Below are positions 1-10,742 of a stretch of 60,347 bases of DNA, piece by piece (position 1 is the first letter of the stretch; every line of letters begins with the position of its first letter). The notes below the pieces were generated by a model that searched no databases, had not been told where the DNA came from, and saw nothing but the letters and a program-made list of their open reading frames with translations. The stretch covers positions 1 to 60,347 of the forward strand of contig CAIQVJ010000081.1 in the NCBI GenBank assembly GCA_903875225.1, read 5' to 3'. The position numbers and the translations under genes are program-made. Source of the DNA: an uncultured Pseudomonadota bacterium. GTDB lineage: Bacteria; Myxococcota_A; UBA796; SXON01.

Positions 1-182
1 CCGCGCCGCGTAGTAGAACTCCTACCCACAGGTTCCTCCTTTGTAGCTGGTCGTTTTCACAGCACACTACTAAGGTAGAACCTGCTTTATTTCAAGTGTT
101 CAGGCGTCGATATGTCGGCCGCGGGGCACCTTTTGGGCTAATGCGTCGGGGGCCACGGCGCGCGGAGTGATAGCCCCGCGGG
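1..182. other. Left-edge intergenic region before queG
   Basis: No gene is recognisable here. The first 110 bases are clearly less GC-rich than the rest of the window, which suits a promoter region. A 7-bp inverted repeat, CAGGTTC near base 30 and GAACCTG near base 80, flanks the AT-rich centre. I cannot assign a -10 or -35 box with confidence. Confidence 0.3.
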
Positions 183-1190
183 GTGCCGCCCGTCACGAAG
201 CTCGCGATCCGCACCGAGGCCAGCAGCCTGGGTTTTGTGGACGTACGCTTCGCCGACGCCCATGCGGGCCTGCCCGGCGAGCGATTTCGCCAGTTCGTGG
301 CCGCCGGCAGGCACGCCGAGATGGCCTGGCTCGCCACCTCCGCAGCGGACCGCATCGACGCCCGTCGGATCTTCCCCAGCGTGCGCTCCGTCGTGGTCCT
401 GCGCCTGGACTACGGCGCGGCCGCCCCCGCCTCTCCGGGCCCCGGCTTCGGCCGCGTCGCGAGCTACGCCTGGGGCCGCGACTACCACAACCTGATCGGT
501 CGAAGGCTCAAGAAGCTCCAGCACCGGCTCGCCGCGCTGGACCCCGACCTGCGCACCTACGCGAGCATCGACAGCCGCCCGGTGTGGGAGCGCGCCTGGG
601 CAGAGGCCGCGGGGATTGGATATTCGGCGAAGAACGGTTGCATCCTCACGCCTTCGGATGGCAGCTACTACTTCATCGCCACCCTGCTGCTCACAACCGA
701 ACTGGAGCCCGATCCCCCGATCCCTGCGCGGTGCGGCACGTGCACACGCTGCCTCACCGCGTGCCCGACCCAGGCGCTCCCCGGCGACGGCAGCGTAGAC
801 GTGCCGCGCTGCATCTCCTACCTGACGATCGAGGAAAAAGGCCCGATACCGCTATCCCTTCGCCCGGAACTGGGCGACTGGGTGTTCGGCTGCGACGTCT
901 GCCAGGAGGTGTGCCCCCACGTGAGCGGACACCGGCCGCCCGTGCCCTTCGAGCTGCAGCCCCACAACGCCTGGCTCGACCTGCAGCAGCTCCTCGAGGC
1001 ACCTGACGACTGGCTGGAAGCGGTGACCACGGGCACGCCCCTGCGCCGCGCCGCACCCCTCCGGCTCAAGCGGAATGCCTGCCTCGTGCTCGGGAACCAG
1101 GGGGTCGGCCGCGCAGCGCTGCACATCGCAGAGCGGCACTCCGACCCGGTGGTGGCCGAGGCTGCACGGTGGGCGCTCGACAGGGTGTGA
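183..1190 (+). CDS. queG: Epoxyqueuosine reductase QueG
   Basis: This is a cytoplasmic iron-sulfur and cobalamin enzyme that reduces epoxyqueuosine to queuosine, the last step of tRNA wobble-base modification. The 335-residue protein has the family's two ferredoxin-like clusters. The first is C184, C187, C190 and C194 in CGTCTRCLTACP; the second is C237, C240 and C244 in CDVCQEVCPH. The stretch RCISYLTIEEKG between them is typical of QueG, and the C-terminal 50 residues look like the HEAT-type repeat of the longer family members. The start is a GTG at 183; I see no strong ribosome-binding site, so the N-terminus could shift by a few codons. It stands alone, with the next gene in the same direction after a gap. 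The family assignment is firm. Confidence 0.95.
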   Translation: MPPVTKLAIRTEASSLGFVDVRFADAHAGLPGERFRQFVAAGRHAEMAWLATSAADRIDARRIFPSVRSVVVLRLDYGAAAPASPGPGFGRVASYAWGRDYHNLIGRRLKKLQHRLAALDPDLRTYASIDSRPVWERAWAEAAGIGYSAKNGCILTPSDGSYYFIATLLLTTELEPDPPIPARCGTCTRCLTACPTQALPGDGSVDVPRCISYLTIEEKGPIPLSLRPELGDWVFGCDVCQEVCPHVSGHRPPVPFELQPHNAWLDLQQLLEAPDDWLEAVTTGTPLRRAAPLRLKRNACLVLGNQGVGRAALHIAERHSDPVVAEAARWALDRV

Positions 1191-1352
1191 TGGCGCGGTC
1201 GGGTCGGCCGGTCCCCTGCCCGGTTAGCCTGCGCGGGTCCGGAGACACTCATCGCCGCCCCCGACGCCACACCGTGTCCGCGCTGCCACGCCCTCCACGC
1301 GCCGGGCGACTGCCCGAGGCTCTCCACGGGGACCGATCGGGCCACCTTCGCG

Positions 1353-1673
1353 ATGATGCTGGCGGTGCTCGGGTACCTGCCGCTGGTGGTCACGTGCATC
1401 GCGGTCTTCGGCACCGTGCACGACCAGTTCGGTCCCAGCCCGGGCGCAGGGACGTTGTGGCTCGGGGCGGGCCTCTCGGCCCTCATGCACTTCTTCGCGT
1501 GGGCGCTCGCCGTGCAGGTGCGAGCACGGCCCGCCGTGCCCTACGCCCGCCGGCTCGCCGTGGCCGCGATGATCTTCGCCGGGTTCGGGCTCATGCTCGC
1601 GTTGGGACAAGGCGTCGTGGGTGAGGCCTGCAACGTCTTCACGAACGCGGGCACACCGCCCATGACGATCTGA
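1353..1673 (+). CDS. Small membrane protein, possibly with an N-terminal zinc ribbon
   Basis: From the first ATG the protein has 106 residues and about three hydrophobic segments (around residues 2-20, 37-55 and 72-88). The frame stays open back to base 1191. Its upstream part reads CPRCHALHAPGDCP at bases 1272-1313, a Cys-rich pattern like the zinc-ribbon head of many small bacterial membrane proteins. No ATG, GTG or TTG lies in frame upstream of 1353, but a GGAG at 1241-1244 precedes an in-frame ATC at 1251. The real protein may therefore start at a rare ATC codon, or the zinc-ribbon part may be untranslated. The function is unknown. It lies between queG and a convergent gene. Confidence 0.55.
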   Translation: MMLAVLGYLPLVVTCIAVFGTVHDQFGPSPGAGTLWLGAGLSALMHFFAWALAVQVRARPAVPYARRLAVAAMIFAGFGLMLALGQGVVGEACNVFTNAGTPPMTI

Positions 1674-1686
1674 GCGCCCGCTCGGG

Positions 1687-2337
1687 TCAGGCCTCCCCTT
1701 GCCCGGCCCCCATCCGGGCCATCACCGCCAGCACGGCGGACTCCACCAGGAGGGCGCGCGCCACCGGATCATCCTCCGCCAGGTAGGCCTGCCGCTCTTC
1801 GGTGTCGCGCAGCACGAAGGGCGCGATGGCCTCGGGGACCCGCGTGCGCTCCATCTCCGCGAGTCCTCGCCGGATCTCCACGGCGCGCTCCCCCATCCCC
1901 GCGAGGATCGGCCCCACCAGCGCGAGCAGCCGCGCGCCCGAGCGCTCCAGCTCACGGGGCACGTGCGGAGTGTCCTCGAGCAGGTCCATGCGACCGACGC
2001 GGTAGGGGTGCGGTGCCCCGATCAGCTCCTCCACGAGTCGGACGCGACCCACCGGCTGCACGAGGATGTTGTAGCGCCCGTCGTCCAGCTGCCGATGGGC
2101 GAGGATCTTGCCGATGCCCGCGTAGGGCAGCATCGGCGGGAGGAGCCCGGCCTCGGCGGCGGGCAGCATCTGCGGGATCGCCAGGAAGCCGTCCGTGAGC
2201 ACGTCCTGGACGAGCTGCCGGTAACGCGGCTCGAAAACGTGGAGCGGCAACGCCGGGCCGAGGAGCAGGACGGCGTTGGGGAGCGGGAAGAGAGGCAACG
2301 CTTCGCAGGCGCGGGCGAGCGGGGAGTCGACGTTCAT
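1687..2337 (-). CDS. LON substrate-binding domain protein
   Basis: A 216-residue stand-alone relative of the N-terminal substrate-binding domain of Lon protease, without the AAA or protease domains. The family signature is clear at the start: LPLFPLPNAVLLLGPALPLH followed by VFEPRYRQLV, with FLAIPQ shortly after. Such proteins are widespread, and their role is presumed to be recognition of unfolded or regulatory substrates; the partner is unknown. The ATG at 2335-2337 has an AGGAGAG ribosome-binding site that overlaps the last codons of the upstream rhomboid gene (7-bp gap), so the two are probably translationally coupled. It is the last gene of a likely three-gene unit with the rhomboid and the beta-helix lipoprotein. 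Confidence 0.85.
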   Translation of the reverse strand: MNVDSPLARACEALPLFPLPNAVLLLGPALPLHVFEPRYRQLVQDVLTDGFLAIPQMLPAAEAGLLPPMLPYAGIGKILAHRQLDDGRYNILVQPVGRVRLVEELIGAPHPYRVGRMDLLEDTPHVPRELERSGARLLALVGPILAGMGERAVEIRRGLAEMERTRVPEAIAPFVLRDTEERQAYLAEDDPVARALLVESAVLAVMARMGAGQGEA

Positions 2338-2344
2338 GTGGGGT

Positions 2345-4045
2345 TCACTCTCCTGTGTGGCTAGACACGCCAGGGGCCCCCTTCAACGCCAGCAGCGCGG
2401 GATCCGTAGGGTTGAGTACGAGGCCCACGTCGAGCAGGGCCGCCGCAGCCGCCTGATCACCCGCTGCAAGCTCCGCCCGGACCAGCGCGGGACGCAGATC
2501 GCCGGGGACCGCAGCGCGCCCGAGGAGCTCCGAAGCTGCGCGGATGGCCGGTGCGCACGCGGGATCGGGCTCCGGGGTGCAGAGCCCGAGCGCGGCGACC
2601 AGCTCATGGGGATCACCCGCACCGACCGCGAAGAGCCCCAGGGCCTCCTGCCTGCGGCCGAGATCGAAGAGCGCCCGGCCCCGCAGCGTTCGCGCCCGCA
2701 AGCTCGCCCCGGTGCCGGCCTCCTGGACCGCCCGGGGGTCCACGAGGTGCAGCGACGCGCGCAGCGCGGTGAGCAACCCCTCGGCGTCCGGCGTGGCATG
2801 GGGGGCGTCCCAGCTGAACGTGGTGCGGTAGTGCCCACGCACGAACACGTCCACGACGCTGTCCATAGGCACTGCAGGCCTCCCCTTGGCTCCGGGGCTC
2901 GTCCAGGAGAGCACGAGCCGCTCGCCGTCGTTCCCGTCCAGGGTGACAGGCGCGCGCTCGAGCTTCGCGGCCGGGTCGACCTCCGTGTAGTTCTTCAGGA
3001 CCTCCTGCACGGCATCGTCGAGCGTCCAGTCCCGCCCGTGGCGCTCCGTCGACAATCCCACCGCCGCGCCCACGCCATCCACGCCGCCGCGCCCCTCCTC
3101 CACGTGCTCCGCCCACCCCGTGCCCCCGGCCCGGGTCCAGCCGACCCCCCACCATGTGGGCCGAACGCCGACGACGCCGTCCTCCTGGGCCTCCTGGAGC
3201 GGGAGCAGCCGCCATCCCGCGAGCCGCACCCCGAGCATCGCCGCGAACATCACCGCCACCGCGCCCGCGGACAGGCCCAGGTTCTGGCGCCCGCCACCGG
3301 AGACCGGCCTCAAGAGCGCCCCGAACACCCCGCCGACCAGCAGGCCACCGAGGTGGCACCAGCTGTCCACGCCCACGTTCTGGGTGCCACTGTAGAGGCT
3401 GTAGAGCGTAAAGGCCCCCATCGCTCCGCCAAAACGGGCACGCGCCGCTCGCGGCACGAGATCCAACCAGCGCCAGCCGAGCACCGCGGCGGCGGCCAGG
3501 AACCCGTAGTCGCCTCCGCTGGCACCCACCGACGTCACGTCCGGCAGGAACCAGGTGGCGAGCAGGCCTCCACCGCCCGTGGACGCGACCCAGAGCGCGA
3601 GGATCGCCCAGGGGCCCACGATGCGCTCGAGCGACATCGCGATGAACACGAAGAAGCCCATGTTGGAGATGATGTGGCCCGGGCTCCCGTGGAGGAACGC
3701 ATAGGTCAGGACGCGCCAGGACTGCCCACGAAGCACGATGTTGTCCGAGGAGCGGACCATCGCCCGCATGGAGTCCTCGGTGGCCCAGAGGTAGCCACGG
3801 ACGCACAGGCCCGCCAGCAACGCAGTCGCCCAGGGGATGGCCGGGCGATCCCACGCAGCGCGGAAGTGTGCTGCCGGGGTGCCCACCACGTCCCGATAGA
3901 CCCCGAGCGTTCGGGCCGGCACCGGCGGCGCACCGTCCACCGACACCGGGGTCTCCGCGTCGATCCGCCCGTCACGGACGAGGTCCTCGAAGTCCGTGAC
4001 GAGCAGCGAGCGCTCGGTGCCGTCGATCAGCGCGCGGAGGAGCAT
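2345..4045 (-). CDS. Rhomboid-family intramembrane serine protease with C-terminal TPR-like region
   Basis: A 566-residue inner-membrane protease. Residues 75-250 form the six-helix rhomboid core. WRVLTYAFLH is followed by HIISNM (H124, N128), the nucleophile is S176 in the GASG motif, and H231 lies in the HLGGLLVGG motif of the last helix. All residues needed for Ser-His catalysis and oxyanion stabilisation are present. An additional hydrophobic segment lies at about 255-277. Residues 280-566 are soluble; their last 130 residues contain alanine-rich helical repeats like TPRs (for example ARTLRGRALFDLGRRQEALG). The first 60 residues form a small soluble N-terminal domain that I do not recognise. 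The start is 15 bp after the stop of the beta-helix lipoprotein gene. The substrate is unknown. Confidence 0.88.
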   Translation of the reverse strand: MLLRALIDGTERSLLVTDFEDLVRDGRIDAETPVSVDGAPPVPARTLGVYRDVVGTPAAHFRAAWDRPAIPWATALLAGLCVRGYLWATEDSMRAMVRSSDNIVLRGQSWRVLTYAFLHGSPGHIISNMGFFVFIAMSLERIVGPWAILALWVASTGGGGLLATWFLPDVTSVGASGGDYGFLAAAAVLGWRWLDLVPRAARARFGGAMGAFTLYSLYSGTQNVGVDSWCHLGGLLVGGVFGALLRPVSGGGRQNLGLSAGAVAVMFAAMLGVRLAGWRLLPLQEAQEDGVVGVRPTWWGVGWTRAGGTGWAEHVEEGRGGVDGVGAAVGLSTERHGRDWTLDDAVQEVLKNYTEVDPAAKLERAPVTLDGNDGERLVLSWTSPGAKGRPAVPMDSVVDVFVRGHYRTTFSWDAPHATPDAEGLLTALRASLHLVDPRAVQEAGTGASLRARTLRGRALFDLGRRQEALGLFAVGAGDPHELVAALGLCTPEPDPACAPAIRAASELLGRAAVPGDLRPALVRAELAAGDQAAAAALLDVGLVLNPTDPALLALKGAPGVSSHTGE

Positions 4046-4060
4046 CCCGAGCCGGAGGGC

Positions 4061-6703
4061 TCAGATCCCGCAGGCGTCGTCGCAGCCGAACTGCTCGCCG
4101 AGGGCGTTGCCCGAGAGATCGTTCGCGGCGCAGGCCGTCAGCGTCGTGGTCAAGCAGCGCATGCCGTAGTCCGTGCCGCCGGTGAAGGCGTTGTTCTCGA
4201 CATCGGCCGTGGAGCGGGACACCATCAGGCCAGCGGTGCGCCCGGTGGCATCGGAGTTGGTCACCGTGAAGCCGGCCAGCCCGTCGGCCCAGAACCCGTA
4301 TGCGGCTCCGGTCCCGACCGAGACGCTGTCGATCGACGCGGTGCTGTCGCCCGCGGTGCGCCCCGAGATCTGTACGCCGTAGCTGGCCACATCGCCGAGG
4401 TTGGAGTCGGCGAGGTTGAGATCCTGGAAGCCCGACGCGTAGAAGGCGATCCCGCTGACCGTGCCGAAGTCCAGCCCGCGGATGTCCATGTAGGAGGTGC
4501 CGGTGGTGTAGGTGTACATGTTCACGCCCGCCCCGTTGACCGTGTCGATGCTGAATCCATCGATCACCACGAGCGGGTCGGCCGAATACCAGTACCCGTA
4601 GATCGCCTGCCCGGAGACCCCGGCGCTGGCCGTGCCCACCTGCACGTCGGTGATCTCCGCCGAGCAGTCGTACACCTGCAGGATCGTCGAGTACGCGCTC
4701 TCCACGGTGAGGCCGTCGACGACCAGGTCGCAGGGCGTGTCCGGCGTGCCGTAGGCATACAACAGCGGCGAGTAGGACTCGTACTCCGACTCGTACTGCA
4801 GCACCCCATCGGTGTAGGAGGCCGAGTAGCCGGTGTACGTGCGCGACGTGCCCACCTGGTTGTTGTCCATCTCGACCTCGCTGTAGTTGCCGCTCACGAG
4901 GTACCCGCCGAAGTCGTCGGCCGTGTTGTCGGAGAACACGGTGCTGACGTTGCTGCTCGCCTGGAGGATCGCGCCCTCGTACCCGGTGAAGGTGTTGTCG
5001 GTCACCTCCACGGTGGCGCTGTAGCTGTACACCGCATCGTCGCCGTCGGTGAACGTGGTGTTGGTCACGGTCATGCCGGTGCTGGCCGAGGCGTTGATGT
5101 CCACGCCGGAGGGGCCGTACGAGTACGCGTACATGTGGCCATCGCCGCCGTCGTACGAGTAGTTGGTGATCGCGTGGTTGCCGGTGAAGGAGCTGTCGGC
5201 GACAGAGGTGGCGCCGTAGTAGTCCCAGATGGTCCCGAGGGAGGACGGGCCCACGAACGCAGTGCGCTCGACCTGCACGGCGCTCTGGATGTTCAGGATG
5301 GCCGAGCAGGCGTTGTTGGAGAACGTCGAGTCGGCGAGCGAGATCCGCGCGCCCGCCGCGCTGATGCCCCAGCCCTGGTTGTCGGTGAAGCTCGCCCCGG
5401 TGACATCGACCTCGCCACCGGAGACCACCATGGATGCCGAATAATCAGCGGTGTAGCTGGACCCGTCTGCCGTACACGGCTGCGCGAGCTCGGGCTCCCG
5501 CAGGTTGGTGACCGAGAGGCCGGAAGCGGTGGCCGTGACGCCCGACAGGTAGAACCCCACCCGCCCCGTGTCGTCGATCGCGACGTCCGTCAGCGTCGCG
5601 ACGATGAAGTCCGCGGTGTAGGGCAACACGAACACGCCGAAGTTGTTGAAGCCGCTCACGCTCACGTTCTCGACGTCTGCCGAGACATCGGCCGCGAGCA
5701 GCACGCCCCCGCAGCTGTAGTCGCCGTTGGTGCTGTTCGGCCCCCAGCCGGAGTACGCGACGTCGCACGATGCCGCCGAGTCCGTGGTGACCGTGGTGTT
5801 GGTGACCGAGAAGGTGTTGCCGAGGGCGAAGACCCCCACGACGGACTGCGCGTCGAGGGTGCTCGCGTCCAGCGAGGCGCTCCCCCCGTCCACGTAGAGC
5901 CCGAAGGCCGACTCGGACCACGTCTCGTTGCTCGCCGTGAGGGTGGAGTCCGACACCTTGACCGAGATGCTGGTCGCGCCGGCGATGATGTTCCCGTCCA
6001 GCGCGGCGGTCGACCCGTCGAGCACGTAGACGCCGTAGCCGTCCTTGTACTTGTTCTTGTCGGCGATCACGCCGTCGATCTGGTTCGACTCGACCGTTCC
6101 GACCGCGGCAGAGCCGATCTGGATGGCGAAGCCCGTGGGCAGCGTGAACGTGTTGCCGGTGATCGTGGCGTCCCCGCCCTCCACATCGATACCACCAGCG
6201 ATGTTCTGGTCGAACGTGCAGCCCGAGACGGTGAGCCCGGTGGCGTCGGTCGCGATGACGCCCCACCCGCCGGTGGCCTCGAACGTGATGTTCGAGATCG
6301 TCGCGCCGGCACCCGAGATCCCGAGCCCGGTGTAGCTGCCCTGCACGGTCATGTCGGACACCGTCACATTCGCAGCCGTGACGTCCAGCGCGGGGTTCGT
6401 GCCGTCGCCCTCGAGGATCGTGCCGGGCCCCGCGCCCGTGATGATCACGCCCTTGGTGACCTCGGTGGGCTCCGAGAACGTGCCTTCGCAGATCGCGATG
6501 GTGCTCCCCTCGGCGGCCACCGTGATCGCGTCTGCGAGGTGGGCGTAGCCGCCCGCCCCATCGACGGTGATGCACCCCTCGTCGTACACGGGTGCTGTGT
6601 CGACGGTGTCGCCGCTGTCGCCGGTGCTGTCCTGGGTCTTGCCATCGCAGCCGCTCGCGAACAGGGCACTGAGCGAGAGGAGCGGGAGGAGGGAAGATCG
6701 CAT
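4061..6703 (-). CDS. Large secreted beta-helix (PbH1-repeat) lipoprotein
   Basis: An 880-residue exported protein. The signal peptide ends in a lipobox (LSALFASGC), followed by an Asp/Thr/Ser-rich linker ([12 protein letters not shown]) common on myxobacterial surface lipoproteins. From about residue 45 on it is made of short repeats rich in Val, Asn, Thr and Gly (such as [19 protein letters not shown] and NNTFTG-like rungs), the pattern of a right-handed parallel beta-helix of the pectate-lyase/NosD type. Cys pairs are spread through the helix and probably form disulfides. The start chosen is the ATG at 6701-6703, immediately before the signal peptide; an ATG ten codons further upstream would spoil it. 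No catalytic site is recognisable, so a structural, adhesive or carbohydrate-binding role is only inference. It heads a unit with the rhomboid and LonSB genes. Confidence 0.82.
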   Translation of the reverse strand: MRSSLLPLLSLSALFASGCDGKTQDSTGDSGDTVDTAPVYDEGCITVDGAGGYAHLADAITVAAEGSTIAICEGTFSEPTEVTKGVIITGAGPGTILEGDGTNPALDVTAANVTVSDMTVQGSYTGLGISGAGATISNITFEATGGWGVIATDATGLTVSGCTFDQNIAGGIDVEGGDATITGNTFTLPTGFAIQIGSAAVGTVESNQIDGVIADKNKYKDGYGVYVLDGSTAALDGNIIAGATSISVKVSDSTLTASNETWSESAFGLYVDGGSASLDASTLDAQSVVGVFALGNTFSVTNTTVTTDSAASCDVAYSGWGPNSTNGDYSCGGVLLAADVSADVENVSVSGFNNFGVFVLPYTADFIVATLTDVAIDDTGRVGFYLSGVTATASGLSVTNLREPELAQPCTADGSSYTADYSASMVVSGGEVDVTGASFTDNQGWGISAAGARISLADSTFSNNACSAILNIQSAVQVERTAFVGPSSLGTIWDYYGATSVADSSFTGNHAITNYSYDGGDGHMYAYSYGPSGVDINASASTGMTVTNTTFTDGDDAVYSYSATVEVTDNTFTGYEGAILQASSNVSTVFSDNTADDFGGYLVSGNYSEVEMDNNQVGTSRTYTGYSASYTDGVLQYESEYESYSPLLYAYGTPDTPCDLVVDGLTVESAYSTILQVYDCSAEITDVQVGTASAGVSGQAIYGYWYSADPLVVIDGFSIDTVNGAGVNMYTYTTGTSYMDIRGLDFGTVSGIAFYASGFQDLNLADSNLGDVASYGVQISGRTAGDSTASIDSVSVGTGAAYGFWADGLAGFTVTNSDATGRTAGLMVSRSTADVENNAFTGGTDYGMRCLTTTLTACAANDLSGNALGEQFGCDDACGI

Positions 6704-6935
6704 CGGCGGAGACTCCAGGGAGGGACCGCCCATCGTAGCCCAGAACCGGGCAGTTTTCCAAACGACGTATCAAACGGACGGCCTGGGACCGGTCGGCAGG
6801 CCGCGTCGTCCCCCCGCACGGGCGATCACCGGCTGCGGCGCTGCGGCGCCCTGCGACGGGCTGGCGCGGCGCGCGTTCACCGCAGGTACCCGCTGCCCCG
6901 GTTTCTTGATACCCGCGCAGCCGTCAGGAGCACCC

Positions 6936-8492
<1,557 letters not shown>

Positions 8493-8569
8493 CCCCGCCG
8501 CTCGGCTTGCTCCCGGATCCGGATCCGGATAGTCCGCTCGCCAACGGCCATATCCACACCGGAGTCACG

Positions 8570-9277
8570 ATGATCCTTCGCGCACTGCCCTCCCTGGTAC
8601 TCCTCACGCTCGCCGGCTGCGTTTTCGCCCCGAAGACCACGCCCGACACGGGCGGGGGGCTCCCCGACGGGGACGCCGATGCCGACGCGGACTCCGACTC
8701 GGACTCGGACGCCGATTCCGACACGGACACGGACACCGACTCGGACTCCGACTCGGACTCCGACACGGACTCCGATACGGACTCCGACACCGACACCGAC
8801 TCGGACGCCGATGCCGACACCGCGATCGGCCTCTTGTGGTACTCCGGCGACGCGCACACCCACAACGGCACGTTCCTGCGCGGCGACTTCGGGTTCACGC
8901 TCACGGATCTCAGCATGAACCCCATCTGCACCGACGAGTCGGCCTGGTCCGGCACGGGGGATCCCGCACCGGCCTGCGCCCAGTGCGACTGGGCCTTCAA
9001 CCTCACGCTCTCTGGTGGGACGGCTGTGGGTCCCGCCTGCGCGTCGATCGGCCTCACCGGCGGAGAGTGGGCCGACTTCGTCGCCAGTTGGGGTTTCGCA
9101 GCGACCTACGACTACGACTACAACGGGAACCTGTACACCTTCGACTCGGTGCTGATGTACTACAGCTCCTCCGACGGATGGTTCCCTCTGGCATACAACT
9201 ACGGCGGCTACGGGTATAATACCGGCGATGCGTCGGATTTCGAGTTCATGCGCTACTACCAGGCCGTCTATTACTAG
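8570..9277 (+). CDS. Lipoprotein with long Asp-Ser/Asp-Thr repeat linker
   Basis: A 235-residue exported protein whose lipobox (LLTLAGC) is followed at about residues 30-83 by an almost pure run of Asp-Ser, Asp-Thr and Asp-Ala dipeptides, encoded by a hexamer-like DNA repeat of GAC, TCG and relatives. The remaining C-terminal 150 residues form a compact domain rich in Gly, Tyr and Trp with four Cys (ICTDES, ACAQCDW, ACASIG), which may form disulfides. I do not recognise the domain. The acidic linker probably spaces the domain from the outer membrane. A GGAG stands 5 bases before the ATG. Repeat-length variation is likely between strains. Confidence 0.8.
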   Translation: MILRALPSLVLLTLAGCVFAPKTTPDTGGGLPDGDADADADSDSDSDADSDTDTDTDSDSDSDSDTDSDTDSDTDTDSDADADTAIGLLWYSGDAHTHNGTFLRGDFGFTLTDLSMNPICTDESAWSGTGDPAPACAQCDWAFNLTLSGGTAVGPACASIGLTGGEWADFVASWGFAATYDYDYNGNLYTFDSVLMYYSSSDGWFPLAYNYGGYGYNTGDASDFEFMRYYQAVYY

Positions 9278-9319
9278 TCGGGGGCGCACCTGACCCTGCG
9301 TCCCGGCTTCGGGGCCGGG

Positions 9320-10396
9320 GTGGCCGCCGGCCTGGCGATGGGTGTCGGGCTTTGCTTCGCCCTGTGGAGCCCAGCGCACGCCGGCGGGCCGAACCCCGCG
9401 GACACCTGGGCCCGTGTGCGGGGGGACATCCTCGCGCGCTACCCCGACCCCCCGGACGCAAGTGCGCTCGCGTACGGCTCGATCCACGGCATGCTCGGCA
9501 CCCTTGACCGATGGACGCGGTTCTATGCGCCGAACGAGGTGATCGCCGCGACACTGGAGCCCTCCGACGTGGGGATCGGCGCCGCTGCGGTGCCGGCAGC
9601 GTGCGGGCTGCGCGTGACCGGCGTGGCAGGCGCGGCAGCGACCGCCGGACTGCGCGTGGACGACTGCATCGTCTCGATCGATGGGCGCGGGGTGGCCGGC
9701 GCGGCCGAGGCAGACCGGGCAGCGATGCTGCTGGGGGCGTCGCGGAGCGCGAGCGTGCTCACCGTCACGCGAGGCCCGGGCAGCGCGGACGCCGGTGGCA
9801 CCGCGCTGGTTGCGGTCCGGCGCGACTGGCGCGACGGTGCGCCGCTCGAGAACGGCGAGACCCTGCTGCCGGACGGCTCCATGACCGCGATCACCCGGGT
9901 ACACTCCTTCCCTACTGGCGTGACCGAACTGCTGGTCGCGCCAAAGACCCCCCGCATGATCGTCGACCTGCGCGGCAACCCGGGCGGGGACATGAGCGAA
10001 GGCGTGCGGTTCGTCGACCGCTTCGCGACCGAAGGCACGGTGCTGCAGAGCGACGTCCGTGGCGAGGGGCCCAAGACGTGGACCGCCACGAACGACGGCA
10101 ACGAGATCACCGCCCGCCTCGTGGTGTTCGTGGACGAGGGCACCGCCAGCGCCGCCGAGATCGTGGCCGCGGCGCTCCATGCGCGCAGGGGGGCGGTGGT
10201 CGTCGGTAGGCCGACCGTGGGAAAGCGCAGCATCCAGACCGTGCTCCGGTACGAGGACGGCAGCGCGATGCAGCTCACCATCGGCCATTTCGTGGTCGCC
10301 GACGGAGACCTCCCGATCGGGCTGCCCATCCCGACGGGGCTCGGCCCGGAGGATCCTGCGTGGTTTGTCGCGGCTTCTCGTGCCTTTTCGGGCTGA
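9320..10396 (+). CDS. S41 family C-terminal-processing-type serine protease
   Basis: A 358-residue periplasmic protease of the CtpA/tail-specific family. An N-terminal signal peptide (about residues 1-21, ending SPAHA) is followed by a small helical region and a PDZ domain (about 90-165), then the S41 catalytic core. The nucleophile is S277 in DEGTASAAEI and the general base is K302 in PTVGKRSIQT, the usual 25-residue spacing. VDLRGNPGG at about residue 215 is another family signature. It is somewhat short for the family, with a brief C-terminal part. The GTG at 9320 is a probable start; a CTG or other upstream codon cannot be excluded because no clear ribosome-binding site is visible. The target proteins are unknown. 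Confidence 0.88.
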   Translation: MAAGLAMGVGLCFALWSPAHAGGPNPADTWARVRGDILARYPDPPDASALAYGSIHGMLGTLDRWTRFYAPNEVIAATLEPSDVGIGAAAVPAACGLRVTGVAGAAATAGLRVDDCIVSIDGRGVAGAAEADRAAMLLGASRSASVLTVTRGPGSADAGGTALVAVRRDWRDGAPLENGETLLPDGSMTAITRVHSFPTGVTELLVAPKTPRMIVDLRGNPGGDMSEGVRFVDRFATEGTVLQSDVRGEGPKTWTATNDGNEITARLVVFVDEGTASAAEIVAAALHARRGAVVVGRPTVGKRSIQTVLRYEDGSAMQLTIGHFVVADGDLPIGLPIPTGLGPEDPAWFVAASRAFSG

Positions 10397-10504
10397 CGTG
10401 CGCGCGTGGCGCCTCGCCGGGGCTCACTGCCTGGAAACTACCCGCTTCGAAAGCGCCTCCCGGTGGCCCAAGTGGAGAGCGCGCGGGCGTACCACAGATT
10501 TCCA

Positions 10505-10532
10505 TTGCTTCGTCAAGTACAGGTGCTACATT
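10505..10532 (+). promoter_or_regulatory. Putative sigma-70-type promoter of the 60-residue gene
   Basis: TTGCTT at 10505-10510 and TACATT at 10527-10532 are separated by 16 bases and lie 25 bases before the ATG at 10557, which also has a GGAGG at 10547-10551. The match is moderate but stands out in a very GC-rich background. Confidence 0.45.
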
Positions 10533-10556
10533 TAAGGTGAGTAACCGGAGGCCTGG

Positions 10557-10739
10557 ATGCTCGACGCCTTCATCATCGACCGAATCCAACGCGAGCGCGA
10601 AAAGCAGCGCGACGACCGCCCGGCCCTCCAGATCGAGGAGCCGCGGCCCCTCCCGGACCTGCTCCCCCGTCAACCGACGGACCACGATCAGGATCGTGAC
10701 AACGACCGCGGCATCATCGAGGTGGATTTCACCATCTGA
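10557..10739 (+). CDS. Small conserved-looking acidic/proline-rich protein
   Basis: This 60-residue protein has its own promoter-like sequence and a strong GGAGG ribosome-binding site, so I believe it is expressed. It is highly charged. An N-terminal helix (MLDAFIIDRIQREREKQRDD) leads into a proline-rich middle (EEPRPLPDLLPRQP) and an acidic tail ending in a short hydrophobic strand (GIIEVDFTI). No signal peptide or membrane segment is present, so it should be cytoplasmic. I have a vague impression of similar short proteins in other myxobacteria, but cannot name a family or function. Confidence 0.6.
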   Translation: MLDAFIIDRIQREREKQRDDRPALQIEEPRPLPDLLPRQPTDHDQDRDNDRGIIEVDFTI

Positions 10740-10742
10740 ACG

